NCBI RefSeq assembly: GCF_000788395.1
Contig: NZ_CP009888.1
Location: 1,880,001 to 1,944,000, forward strand
Direction: 5' to 3'
Source of the DNA: Pseudoalteromonas piratica
GTDB lineage: Bacteria; Pseudomonadota; Gammaproteobacteria; Enterobacterales; Alteromonadaceae
Length of the DNA stretch: 64,000 nt
Numbering within the stretch: the first letter of the stretch is position 1; each line of letters begins with the position of its first letter. Of this stretch, positions 8,351 to 16,933 are shown piece after piece. A model generated the notes under the pieces. It made no database searches. It was not told the DNA's origin and saw only the letters and a program-made list of their open reading frames with translations. The translations under genes were made by a program, and so were the position numbers.

Positions 8351-8604
8351 TTTATATTCCCAAATAAATTTTCACTATTAGCTTTACGCTTTAATTATCA
8401 TTTTTCTAACTTAAAAATCTATTTCACTATTAATACTCTTAGTAATTTCACTCTGCTAGTTCCATTTTTTCAATTATCACTTTTACTTCTTAACCTTATT
8501 ATCAACACGCCCTAACGCTTAGCACACTATTTTTTGTGATTAATTAATCCGATATTCAGTTTTCTGGGTTTAGGCTATGACAAATTTTTTTGGGAAATAA
8601 ATTA

Positions 8605-8871
8605 ATGAAAAAAGTTGTGATATCAGGAGCAATAGTTGTCGGGTTGATGGCTGCTATGTGGCCTGCAGGGTTCGCTGTCGGTTATCAAGTTAAAGAACGT
8701 GAGTTATGCCAGAAGGTAAAAGGTAATGAAGTGCTCTTTAAATTTTCCGCTGGTGGTATTATGCGTGGCGAGAATGCTGAGGGTACATTAAGAAGCAGTA
8801 TTTATGTCGATGGTTTGAAAAAAGGTATGTTGTTTAGCTTGAAGCAGTGTTTCGACAACCCGAAAAACTAA
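8605..8871 (+). CDS. Small exported or membrane protein, unknown
   Basis: An 88-residue protein starting MKKVVISG with a hydrophobic N-terminus (about residues 4-27) that could be a signal peptide or membrane anchor. The remaining 60 residues contain two cysteines (in ELCQKV and KQCFDN) that could pair in the periplasm. I do not recognise a family. The ATG at 8605 is preferred over an upstream TTG in the same frame because GGGA at 8592-8595 is suitably spaced. It sits alone between the tRNA-Asp array and a convergent prepilin gene. Confidence 0.6.
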   Translation: MKKVVISGAIVVGLMAAMWPAGFAVGYQVKERELCQKVKGNEVLFKFSAGGIMRGENAEGTLRSSIYVDGLKKGMLFSLKQCFDNPKN

Positions 8872-8882
8872 TTTTCTTACTG

Positions 8883-8905
8883 TAAGCCAACAATTTGTTG
8901 GCTTA
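8883..8905. terminator. Hairpin between the small gene and the prepilin gene
   Basis: TAAGCCAACA (8883-8892) pairs perfectly with TGTTGGCTTA (8896-8905). There is no strong T run on either side, so it is a weak or partly factor-dependent terminator for both convergent genes. Confidence 0.5.
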
Positions 8906-9433
8906 TTAACACCCTGTAGTGACAACCCCCGTGTTTGGTGTTGTGCCATCTTCTTGGTTGTAATAAAAAGCATAGCATTCGTCACTAAGACGTAACCCTT
9001 CTGGCCAAATTAAAATTAGCCCTGCAGAACCATTTGTTGTTAATGGGAAACCGGGAGCTGTACGTTGCCTACCAACACCACATAGATCATTTAAACTGCA
9101 TACAGCACTGGCCGATGTAAATGGGATCTCTTTGCCAATGTTCAATATATAACGCCATGCCCCGTTCCAGTAGCCTTCAACATAGCCATTATAAACTTGT
9201 ACGTTAATACCGAGATCATCAAGTGCCACGCTTCCATCTTTAACATTCTGAACTAATGCTTTGGCTTTTATTTGTTCTGCGGTTGTTTTCATTGCTGCAG
9301 CTGTAGCCTCTAGAACACTAATGCGCGATGCTTGCTGTAGATTAAGGAAGCGGGGAGCTGCAACCACTGCGAGTAATCCTAAGATCACAATTACAATGAT
9401 CAATTCTATCAATGTAAACCCTGTTTTCTTCAT
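8906..9433 (-). CDS. Type IV prepilin-like protein (MSHA pilin type)
   Basis: A 175-residue prepilin. The leader MKKTG is followed by FTLIELIIVIVILGLLAVVAAPRFLNLQ (shown here only to name the class III motif), with the conserved +5 glutamate at residue 10; prepilin peptidase would cut after Gly5. Four cysteines lie in the globular part: VCSLNDLC in the middle and two near the C-terminus (DECYAF and the final residue), giving two likely disulfides. It resembles MshA/MshB-like major or minor pilins. The msh assembly genes are absent here, so it must use machinery encoded elsewhere. The start is ATG at 9433 with GGAG upstream rather than the adjacent TTG. Confidence 0.88.
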   Translation of the reverse strand: MKKTGFTLIELIIVIVILGLLAVVAAPRFLNLQQASRISVLEATAAAMKTTAEQIKAKALVQNVKDGSVALDDLGINVQVYNGYVEGYWNGAWRYILNIGKEIPFTSASAVCSLNDLCGVGRQRTAPGFPLTTNGSAGLILIWPEGLRLSDECYAFYYNQEDGTTPNTGVVTTGC

Positions 9434-9552
9434 CAAATTTACTCCGCGAATAAGGCCTTATAGTTACAGCATAGCCTTATGATAAGCCTTTGACTATAGG
9501 CCAATAAAAACGCAAAATGACCCATTACATTAATTTAATGTTAGGGGTTATT

Positions 9553-10143
9553 TTGTTTCAAGTAAATGGTGTTACCAAGCTCTATTTCGATAAAGTTGTT
9601 TTCTCTAACTACACAGCGCAATTTGATGCAGAACGATTGCTTATTACAGGCCCAAATGGTCTTGGCAAATCCACTCTGTTTTCACTGTTAGCGGGGCTTG
9701 AACCATTTCAAAGTGGCGAAATAATGCTTGCGGGAAAGATGTTGCCGACCTCTGAATTACAGCGTAAGGTGGCACTTTCGAGTGATAAAATCGTTTTTCC
9801 GGCATTTTTAACAGCTAAACAAGTTCTTGCGTTAACCGCTCAATATCAACAATGTAGCGATGTAGCTCCTTTGATTGAAAAATTTGGCTTTAGCAATTTT
9901 GTTGAAACAAAGGTCGTTAATTTATCAAGTGGTAATTTGAAGAAATTGCAGCTCATTAATGCACTAATGCGCAAAGTTGATGTGCTATTACTTGATGAAC
10001 CAACAGCTGCTCTTGAGCATAAAAGCCATCCGATTTTGATGGAATTTATTAAACAGTTCACAGGTCAAGTGATTGTGACTAGTCATGAACCCGAACCTTT
10101 TATCAATGCAAATTTTACCTTGCAGGCATTAGTTAATGACTAA
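9553..10143 (+). CDS. ABC transporter ATP-binding protein
   Basis: A 196-residue nucleotide-binding domain with Walker A GPNGLGKST (33-41), a signature-like NLSSGNLKKL (the usual LSGGQ is LSSGN here), Walker B VLLLDEPTA and the H-loop in VTSHEP. It is compact, like CcmA-type single-domain ATPases. I chose TTG at 9553: AGGGG at 9543-9547 sits just before it and the product then begins MFQVNGVTKLYF as in relatives. An ATG at 9517 in frame would add 12 residues but lacks a ribosome binding site. The gene overlaps the next one by 8 bp (ATGACTAA), so the two products probably form one transporter. Confidence 0.88.
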   Translation: MFQVNGVTKLYFDKVVFSNYTAQFDAERLLITGPNGLGKSTLFSLLAGLEPFQSGEIMLAGKMLPTSELQRKVALSSDKIVFPAFLTAKQVLALTAQYQQCSDVAPLIEKFGFSNFVETKVVNLSSGNLKKLQLINALMRKVDVLLLDEPTAALEHKSHPILMEFIKQFTGQVIVTSHEPEPFINANFTLQALVND

Positions 10144-11209
10144 CTTGGCATTTTTTGATTATCGCGTTAACGCCTTTAAGTGCTATGTATCAGAGCAGCT
10201 AAGTCAAGTAAAACAACTTGGCACAATTTTAGTGCTATTTATGTATACCGCGGTACCAGGGCTTATACTGCTAATTTTTCTAGCCTTTGGCAAAATCCTA
10301 GTTGAAGACCCACTCGCTGAGTTGTTGGCAATAGCGCTTATCATCGCGCAAAGTGAGCTCAGCGCGGCATTAAGCCAAGGTGCGAGAGATATTAAACATC
10401 GCCATTTTCAACGAACATTAGTAAGTAGCACAATACGTAAACTTGCTGATTGTAGTATGGCTTTAATGGGTAATCTTTTATTTTTATTAAGCTTGCCTTT
10501 GTTGTTATCGATAGAGTTAGCACAATGGCAGCACGCGTTACACTTTATATTATTTTGCTTATGTTTGTTGTCCGCAGGGTTATTAGCAACAGCGAAGCCT
10601 GACAGGATTAAAGTATATATTATCGCTGTACTGCTGCTGTCATTTCTCTTTGACTGGACCTTGTTAACGCTTTTTAGTGTAAATTTAGTATGTCTTTTTG
10701 TGCTTTTCTTTTGCCCGATTCAAGGCTTATTTAACCTAAGCCCCAAGCTTACATTAGGCTTTTGGTTTAATTACCATTGGCATCATCTTGCTGAGGTTTG
10801 GTGGCGTCTACTTTTATTATTTGGCCTTCTGGCAAGTGCAGGTGTGGTATATAGTGAAAGGCCAGACTTAAGCTTTTTTATCCATTGTTTTATTTCCCCT
10901 TTTGTTGTCTATATCGCGTCTAGCCAACAACTTAATCAAAACGAATGTGTTACACAGCATGTGCATTATATTAACAGCATGGGGGCACCGAAAAGGTTAC
11001 TAATCGGGCAATTTCTCGCACCTAGTAGTTTGCTTTTAATTGGGCTTTTGCCTTTACAGAGCATAACGCTGGAACTGCCAAGCTTGCTAATTTTCACTGT
11101 GTCTGGAATCTTGGCAATTCTATTTGCAAAACGAAAGCCCACACATTATGCACTAGTGTGGTTTGTGATAAGCGGTATAACGATTACGCTTAGCTATTGG
11201 TTACACTAA
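10136..11209 (+). CDS. Polytopic membrane protein, probable ABC permease partner
   Basis: A 357-residue hydrophobic protein with around ten predicted membrane segments (for example about 28-50, 58-78, 100-125, 130-150, 160-200, 225-245, 250-265, 290-340). I cannot match it to a named permease family from sequence alone. The 8-bp overlap with the ATPase gene and the lack of any other transporter gene nearby suggest it is that ATPase's membrane subunit. A positively charged cytosolic stretch (about residues 83-103) could be the coupling region. Substrate unknown; no binding protein is encoded here, which argues for export or membrane remodelling. Confidence 0.7.
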   Translation: MTNLAFFDYRVNAFKCYVSEQLSQVKQLGTILVLFMYTAVPGLILLIFLAFGKILVEDPLAELLAIALIIAQSELSAALSQGARDIKHRHFQRTLVSSTIRKLADCSMALMGNLLFLLSLPLLLSIELAQWQHALHFILFCLCLLSAGLLATAKPDRIKVYIIAVLLLSFLFDWTLLTLFSVNLVCLFVLFFCPIQGLFNLSPKLTLGFWFNYHWHHLAEVWWRLLLLFGLLASAGVVYSERPDLSFFIHCFISPFVVYIASSQQLNQNECVTQHVHYINSMGAPKRLLIGQFLAPSSLLLIGLLPLQSITLELPSLLIFTVSGILAILFAKRKPTHYALVWFVISGITITLSYWLH

Positions 11210-11222
11210 AACCCCGACTAAA

Positions 11223-12383
11223 TCACCAATTAACTGCACAAGGATCAAAACCGTCAAGGCTCGAAAGCGTCTTAGCTTGATTGATAAGAAAGCTGCTTGC
11301 TGCAACTTCGTTACTGCTTTTTAAGTGTTCATAATAAGCAAGGGCATGCTCTTTATTACGCATCACAATCTGCGCAGCCTTTGCACTTTCTATCATTTTT
11401 AGGTTAAAGGCGTTAGAGCTTTTATCTAAGAAACTAAGCGCATTTTCATCACCTAATTTTTCAAATGCTTGCCTTTGCAAAGCAACTCCAATTGCGGTTG
11501 AGATGAGTGTACTTTGGCTTAGTTCTAGCTGTTTTCCCAAGTTAATACATGCATCGAGTAATCTAATGTCGTTAGGATCTGCGTTCTGACAAATATCACT
11601 GATAACCCTAAACCCGGGTAGTGGGAATGCGGCTGAAATAGGTTGAGAGATTATTGGTGAGTATTCAGTATTAACCCCAAGCTGATTAAGGGTTTCCTCA
11701 ACTAAATTAAATCGTTCTGACCAATACTCAGTATAAACAGGCGCATTGGCAGCATTTATAAGAGCACTGCTGGTATTTTCGAAAATTTCTTCACTGTGGA
11801 TTAAGTTAGCATAAGCAAGCCAGCTAGCTCCATTATTTCTGTCGGTGTTTAAAGCATTAGAAATAAGTGTTTTGTCACATTTTTGAGTTTTGCATGCGAT
11901 TAATACGTGATGCGCAATGAGTTTATTGTTTTGATTCTCTTGATAGAGTTCTAACAAAGAAGAGATGTCGTCAGAATTCTTCGCAAGTGATAAGAGAGCT
12001 TGCGTTGTTTGACTCTCTAAAGACACGGCATCTTGGTCAAGTAAATTACTTAGGTAGGTGTCATCAAAAATATTATTCTCTAGAGTTTCCTGAGATGCAA
12101 AGTACTGGTAGATATCGAAGTTAGGTTCTTTGTCACATGTAGCGATTTTTGAGTTGCTATGTTCTGTGCTTTTGTTTATATCAGAAGGTGATGTGTTTGA
12201 TTTCTCTTCAGCATGGTTTAAATTAACTGTGTCATTATGATGTAATACTTGATGTTCAATAACCCCATCATTTTTATTTTCTAATGATTTTATTTTTAAT
12301 GGTTGATGAAAAAGTGTGTCAGAGAACACATAAGCTATTAATAAAGCTATCACCGAAACTGATATAAAAATACTTTTCTTCAC
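11223..12383 (-). CDS. Exported or membrane-anchored protein of unknown function
   Basis: A 386-residue protein with an N-terminal hydrophobic segment (residues 5-21) that is a signal anchor or uncleaved signal. A polar, Ser/Asn/His-rich linker (about 30-85) leads into a helical region of 90-386 that looks like tetratricopeptide-type alpha-helical repeats, though I cannot assign exact repeats. Scattered cysteine pairs (CKTQKC, and CQN...DACINLG) suggest a periplasmic location with disulfides. No family recognised. It ends 13 bp from the convergent permease gene with no terminator visible between them. Confidence 0.65.
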   Translation of the reverse strand: MKKSIFISVSVIALLIAYVFSDTLFHQPLKIKSLENKNDGVIEHQVLHHNDTVNLNHAEEKSNTSPSDINKSTEHSNSKIATCDKEPNFDIYQYFASQETLENNIFDDTYLSNLLDQDAVSLESQTTQALLSLAKNSDDISSLLELYQENQNNKLIAHHVLIACKTQKCDKTLISNALNTDRNNGASWLAYANLIHSEEIFENTSSALINAANAPVYTEYWSERFNLVEETLNQLGVNTEYSPIISQPISAAFPLPGFRVISDICQNADPNDIRLLDACINLGKQLELSQSTLISTAIGVALQRQAFEKLGDENALSFLDKSSNAFNLKMIESAKAAQIVMRNKEHALAYYEHLKSSNEVAASSFLINQAKTLSSLDGFDPCAVNW

Positions 12384-12421
12384 ATTGATTCCATTCGTTA
12401 TTATTATTTTGTAACCGGCAT

Positions 12422-12445
12422 AAAAAAGCCAGCAAATGCTGGCTT
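12422..12445 (-). terminator. Rho-independent terminator of fadE
   Basis: On the minus strand AAGCCAGC and GCTGGCTT pair around a short loop and are followed by a T6 run. It lies 35 bp past the fadE stop. Confidence 0.8.
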
Positions 12446-12479
12446 AGTTTATAACAGAATCAATTAGTTAAGAAGTCGC

Positions 12480-14930
12480 TTATGCAGCTTTTACCTTTTT
12501 AACTGAGTGGGCTGCTTTACCTGCCAGTAAGTCAGCAGGGTCAAAGTCATCCACATTGATTACTTGTAAGCGGCCAACCTCAGCAGCTTTTAATTGCTCG
12601 GCTTCTTCAGAAGTAATGGCACCTAGTTCCAGTCCCATATCCGCAACTTTATCAAGTGCAAAGAATGGTAATTTATCACCTTTAGCACGACATACTTTAT
12701 CGAAGATAGGCTCTACAGCCAGAATGTCTTTAAGCGTTTGTTCTTGGCGACCAATTAAGTTTAGAGGCTCGTCAGTTACATAGATATTATGTGCTAAACG
12801 ATCACGCGTTTCGCTTGGTGTTTGTAGTAAACGTGCAACTTTTTGCTCTAATTCGTCTGTTGGTTTACGAATTGGGCGACCCCATGGGAATAGCACGAGT
12901 TTCAAGAAACCACGTAGCGGTGCAAACGGCATGTTGTTGATAAGATCAGCAAGTGCACGTTGGCAAAGGTATAAGTGATCCTGACAGCTCCACTGAACAA
13001 GGGCGAAGTCTTCTTTACGACGACCTTCATCGTTGTAACGCTTAAGCGTTGCAGATACTAAGTATAGGTAGCTTAGTAAGTCGCCTAAACGTGCTGAGAT
13101 ACGCTCTTTACGTTTCAGTGAACCGCCGAATACTGCCATACAGATATCTGACATGAGTGCAAGCGATGCACTGTAACGTGTTGCTGTACGATAGAACAAT
13201 GCTGTTTCATCGTCGTACGGGGTTTTAGTAAAGCGAGCGCCGGTTAGGGCAAGCCAAAGGGTTCTAGCAAAGTTAGAAATGGTAAAACCAATGTGGCCCA
13301 TTAAAGATTTATCAAATTGTGCAAGTGCTGCTTCTTTGTCTTCAATGTTACATGCTTCAAGCTCAGATAACACAAACGGGTGACAGCGAATCGCGCCTTG
13401 TCCATAAATAATCATATTACGCGTAAGAATGTTGGCACCTTCTACTGTAATAGCAATTGGCGCACCTTGATAACCACGGCCTAGGTAGTTATTTGGGCCT
13501 AAACAAATGCCCTTACCACCATGAATATCCATAGCGTGTTTAGTTGAATCACGCATTTGCTCTGTTAGGTGATATTTTAAAATAGCTGAAATTACCGATG
13601 GTTTTTCACCAAGGTCAACAGCACCTGTTGACATCGAAACCGCAGCATCTGAGCTGTAAGCATAACCACCAAGTTTCGCTAGTGGCTCTTCAATACCTTC
13701 CATTTTACCGATTGGTAAGCGGAACTGGCGACGAATTCGGCTGTAAGCGCCACTTGCAATTGCCAGTGCCTTAATACCACCTGCCGAGTTTGAAGGCAGT
13801 GTAATAGCACGACCAACTGATAAACATTCAACCAGCATACGCCAGCCTTGACCGGCCATTTTCGCACCACCAATGATGTAATCGATTGGTACAAACACTT
13901 CTTCACCCTGCGTAGGACCATTTTGGAACGGCACGTTTAGTGGGAAATGACGGCGACCAATTTTAACACCTGGTGTGTTTGTTGGAATAAGTGCACAGGT
14001 AATACCTAAATCTTCTTTATCACCCAGTAAGCCATCTGGATCACGGAGTTTAAATGCAAGGCCAAGCACGGTTGCAACAGGTGCGAGCGTTATATAGCGC
14101 TTGTTCCATGTTAGGCGCATACCTAACACTTCTTCACCGTTCCATTCACCTTTACAAACAATACCAAAATCAGGGATTGAGCTCGCGTCAGAGCCTGCTT
14201 CAGGCGATGTTAATGCGAAACATGGAATTTCATCACCTTTTGCAAGACCAGGTAAGTAATGATCTTTTTGTTCTTTTGTACCATAGTGTTGTAGCAATTC
14301 GCCTGGACCTAATGAGTTCGGTACACCGACAATAGAAGACAATAATGTTGATTTTGATGTGAGTTTTTGCAGTACACATGATTGTGCGTATGCTGAGAAT
14401 TCAAGACCACCGTATTGTTTCTTGATGATCATGGCAAAGAATTTATTATCTTTGAGGTATTGCCATACATCTTGCGGTAAGTCTGTTAATTCATGAGTGG
14501 CTTCCCAATCATCTAACATTGCACACACTTCTTCTACTGGACCATCAAGAAATGCTTGTTCTTCAGCTGTTAAACGTGGCACAGGATACTGGTGCATCTT
14601 TTTCCAGTTAGGGTTACCACAGAAAAGATCTGCTTCCCACCAAGTTGTACCTGCATCAATCGCTGATTTCTCAGTGTCGCTCATGCTTGGCGTCACTTTC
14701 TTAAATGCTTTAAAAATTGGTTCAACAATGTATTGGCGACGGATGCTTGTCACCGATAATGGAATAGCAATTGCTAAGAAAATTAACCAGCTGATCATTG
14801 AGAAAGCGCCCATAAATGAGCCAATTACCAATACCGCAGCTGCTACGGTTAAATGAGTGTGCCAGTTTGCTCTGTGGTAGCTAGCAACAGCTAAGCAACC
14901 AAGCAAACCGAGTACAAATAAAGCAGTCAT
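12480..14930 (-). CDS. fadE: Acyl-CoA dehydrogenase FadE
   Basis: FAD-dependent enzyme of the first step of fatty acid beta-oxidation, at the inner membrane. The 816-residue length matches E. coli FadE (814). Two hydrophobic segments open the protein (about 2-22 and 28-60). The dehydrogenase core follows with [13 protein letters not shown], the FAD/substrate loop, and later [21 protein letters not shown] and [11 protein letters not shown], and the C-terminal family-specific domain ends in a Lys/Ala-rich tail. A FadR-like operator and a good promoter lie directly upstream. fadE and yafJ also lie near dnaQ-aspV in E. coli. Confidence 0.96.
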   Translation of the reverse strand: MTALFVLGLLGCLAVASYHRANWHTHLTVAAAVLVIGSFMGAFSMISWLIFLAIAIPLSVTSIRRQYIVEPIFKAFKKVTPSMSDTEKSAIDAGTTWWEADLFCGNPNWKKMHQYPVPRLTAEEQAFLDGPVEEVCAMLDDWEATHELTDLPQDVWQYLKDNKFFAMIIKKQYGGLEFSAYAQSCVLQKLTSKSTLLSSIVGVPNSLGPGELLQHYGTKEQKDHYLPGLAKGDEIPCFALTSPEAGSDASSIPDFGIVCKGEWNGEEVLGMRLTWNKRYITLAPVATVLGLAFKLRDPDGLLGDKEDLGITCALIPTNTPGVKIGRRHFPLNVPFQNGPTQGEEVFVPIDYIIGGAKMAGQGWRMLVECLSVGRAITLPSNSAGGIKALAIASGAYSRIRRQFRLPIGKMEGIEEPLAKLGGYAYSSDAAVSMSTGAVDLGEKPSVISAILKYHLTEQMRDSTKHAMDIHGGKGICLGPNNYLGRGYQGAPIAITVEGANILTRNMIIYGQGAIRCHPFVLSELEACNIEDKEAALAQFDKSLMGHIGFTISNFARTLWLALTGARFTKTPYDDETALFYRTATRYSASLALMSDICMAVFGGSLKRKERISARLGDLLSYLYLVSATLKRYNDEGRRKEDFALVQWSCQDHLYLCQRALADLINNMPFAPLRGFLKLVLFPWGRPIRKPTDELEQKVARLLQTPSETRDRLAHNIYVTDEPLNLIGRQEQTLKDILAVEPIFDKVCRAKGDKLPFFALDKVADMGLELGAITSEEAEQLKAAEVGRLQVINVDDFDPADLLAGKAAHSVKKVKAA

Positions 14931-14948
14931 AATTGTTATCCTTGTAAG

Positions 14949-14959
14949 AGGTCTGACCA
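14949..14959. promoter_or_regulatory. FadR-like operator in the fadE leader
   Basis: AGGTCTGACCA contains the palindromic core GGTC-N-GACC of the FadR operator (consensus TGGTCNGACCA), with one mismatch. It lies 19-29 bp upstream of the fadE start codon, just downstream of the predicted transcription start, a position where FadR represses. Confidence 0.5.
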
Positions 14960-14970
14960 GATTCTCTTTA

Positions 14971-14999
14971 AGATTAGCTTTTCAGTACCAGAGATTCAA
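14971..14999 (-). promoter_or_regulatory. Candidate promoter of fadE
   Basis: Read on the minus strand, TTGAAT (14999-14994) and TAATCT (14976-14971) are 17 bp apart. The start site would fall near 14964, placing the FadR-like site at about +5 to +15. Confidence 0.5.
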
Positions 15000-15147
15000 G
15001 ACAAATTATTGGTTTTTTGAGCGTACAAATGTGCACTCAAGTGTCCATTTAATTATAGCTAACCACATGAAATAGCTATGTCTTTCTAAAAATAATTGTT
15101 AGTATTTTGACTTTGAGCTTATCTATTTGTGTTTAAAAGGAATTAAC

Positions 15148-15573
15148 ATGAAATCCGCCTTTCATGCCAAAATTAACTCATGCGCGTTTATTTCGATCAA
15201 ACACGTAATTGCTTTATTTGTTGGTATTTCAAGTAGCCTATTACTCGTTGCAATTGCTTTAAATGTCGTGGATTTACCTTTAGGAAACTATCTTCATGTG
15301 AATGGGTTAGTATCCTTTTCAGTAACCATGTTAGTGGGAGCTATAATGTTAGGCGCTGCAATTTGGTTTGTATCAAAATTATTTAAAGCGGAACATATTT
15401 CTGTATTTTGCTTATTATCAATCCCAACCTATTTTGTTGTGCTATCGTTACCAAGGGAAGCCTCAACACTGTTAATTGCTTTGATCACAGGATTTTTTAC
15501 ATGGGCTGGTTTTTTATTTCTTGATAACAAATCCATGCTTGAATACCGAGATATCGAAGATGAAACGATTTAG
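15148..15573 (+). CDS. Small integral membrane protein, unknown
   Basis: A 141-residue protein with about four predicted membrane helices (residues about 18-38, 52-72, 80-98, 103-125) and a short acidic tail. No family recognised. The ATG at 15148 is preferred because AAGGA at 15137-15141 precedes it; an in-frame TTG upstream would add seven residues. Its last 14 bp overlap the start of the next gene, so the two are probably translated together. Confidence 0.6.
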   Translation: MKSAFHAKINSCAFISIKHVIALFVGISSSLLLVAIALNVVDLPLGNYLHVNGLVSFSVTMLVGAIMLGAAIWFVSKLFKAEHISVFCLLSIPTYFVVLSLPREASTLLIALITGFFTWAGFLFLDNKSMLEYRDIEDETI

Positions 15574-16030
15574 TTATTACGCCATTTCAATATTGGTCAT
15601 TGCTGCGGTTGGCTTGTTTGTAATTAAACAGCCAAATGGAAAATCAGTATTATCTATTAATGATTTAGAGCATGCTATTAGTGACCTTACAACGTTAATG
15701 CCTAACGATTTTGACTTGCCAGACATAAACATTAAGAAAGAAGGGCAAGTGAATGTATATATGTGGGTTGATGAGCAAGGTGTTACACATTATTCAGATG
15801 TGCCTGTTGAAGGGGCAAAACAAGCTGAGTTAGCTCAAATTACAGTTCTGCCTGCTGAAAAAGTTGAATGGCCAAAGTCACAAATGTCGCAGCATAAAAC
15901 ACTCAAAGATAATGTCACCAAAGAAAGTTATTTCGAACAAATTAACAATGTAAAAGCAGATGCTGAACGCGTTAAGCAACAGCTCGAAGTACGTACGAAA
16001 AAGCAACAAGAAGTACTTAATAACCTCTAA
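15560..16030 (+). CDS. DUF4124-type anchored protein
   Basis: A 156-residue protein with an N-terminal hydrophobic anchor (about 4-22) followed by a stretch with the DUF4124 signature, VYMWVDEQGVTHYSDVP (about residues 68-84), and a charged, probably coiled-coil C-terminus (about 115-156). DUF4124 is a common periplasmic domain of unknown role in proteobacteria. The start at MKRFSYY is preferred to an in-frame upstream TTG because it places the anchor at the N-terminus. It overlaps the preceding membrane-protein gene by 14 bp. Confidence 0.7.
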   Translation: MKRFSYYAISILVIAAVGLFVIKQPNGKSVLSINDLEHAISDLTTLMPNDFDLPDINIKKEGQVNVYMWVDEQGVTHYSDVPVEGAKQAELAQITVLPAEKVEWPKSQMSQHKTLKDNVTKESYFEQINNVKADAERVKQQLEVRTKKQQEVLNNL

Positions 16031-16105
16031 CAGGTTTGATTTAGCTTACTTTAACTCTGTATAGATTCTGGTTAGAATTAACTAAATTATTTAAGAGGTT
16101 GTGCA

Positions 16106-16870
16106 ATGTGCGAATTGCTCGGCATGTCAGCGAATGTGCCAACAGATATTTGTTTTAGTTTTTCTGGGTTATTAGAGCGTGGCGGTAATACGGGACCACA
16201 TAAAGATGGTTGGGGCATAACTTTCTATGAAGGTAAGGGCTGTCGAACCTTTAAAGACTCAGAACCAAGTTGCACCTCTGAAATTGCAAAACTAGTAAAA
16301 GCCTATCCAATCAAAAGCTGTTCTGTAATAAGCCATATTCGACAGGGTAACCGCGGTCGCGTGTGTCTTGAAAATACCCACCCATTTACCCGTGAATTAT
16401 GGGGCAGGGAAATTACCTATGCACACAACGGCCAGCTTTCTAATTATCAAGATTTAAAACCTGAATTTTATAAGCCTGTTGGTAATACGGATAGTGAACT
16501 GGCATTTTGTTGGATTTTGGATGAGATCCGCAAAAAATACCCTAAAAAGCCAAGCGATATGAAACCTGTTTTTCGCTTTGCTGCAAAGCTTGCGAAACAG
16601 TTACAAGCAAAAGGTGTATTCAATATGTTGTTAAGTGATGGCATCTATGTACTTGCGGTATGCTCAAACAATTTACATTGGATCACGCGAAAAGCACCTT
16701 TTGGTGAGGCAAGACTCATTGATGCGGACTTAATTGTTGATTTTAAGAAAGAAACAACACCAGATGATATTGTTACTGTGATTGCCACTCGTCCGCTTAC
16801 GGATAATGAGTCATGGCATAAAATGGAAGCAGGTGAGTTTGTTCTTTTTAAGCTGGGTGTGCCAGTTTAA
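16106..16870 (+). CDS. yafJ: Class II glutamine amidotransferase, YafJ-type
   Basis: A 254-residue N-terminal nucleophile amidotransferase-like protein. After removal of Met1 the cysteine at position 2 (MCELLGMS) would be the nucleophile. SHIRQGNRGRV, THPFTRELWGREITYAHNGQL and GNTDSELAF are the family's substrate-binding and oxyanion motifs. It has only the glutaminase domain, so the acceptor substrate is unknown. E. coli yafJ lies in the same neighbourhood as fadE, which supports the assignment by context. A strong terminator follows. Confidence 0.9.
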   Translation: MCELLGMSANVPTDICFSFSGLLERGGNTGPHKDGWGITFYEGKGCRTFKDSEPSCTSEIAKLVKAYPIKSCSVISHIRQGNRGRVCLENTHPFTRELWGREITYAHNGQLSNYQDLKPEFYKPVGNTDSELAFCWILDEIRKKYPKKPSDMKPVFRFAAKLAKQLQAKGVFNMLLSDGIYVLAVCSNNLHWITRKAPFGEARLIDADLIVDFKKETTPDDIVTVIATRPLTDNESWHKMEAGEFVLFKLGVPV

Positions 16871-16885
16871 GCGTGTTATCTAACT

Positions 16886-16913
16886 AAAAAGCAGCGAATC
16901 GTCGCTGCTTTTT
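16886..16913. terminator. Bidirectional terminator, yafJ / DUF3108 gene
   Basis: GCAGCGA (16891-16897) and TCGCTGC (16902-16908) form the stem, with A5 on the left and T5 on the right. Confidence 0.85.
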
Positions 16914-16933
16914 AGTTTTAAATAGATTCTAAG

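Noticed and set aside
7847..8351. Open reading frames of 60-66 codons on both strands across the tRNA-Asp array
   Set aside because: They are translations of the repeated tRNA sequence (repeating AEWTGLEPATPG-type peptides), not proteins.
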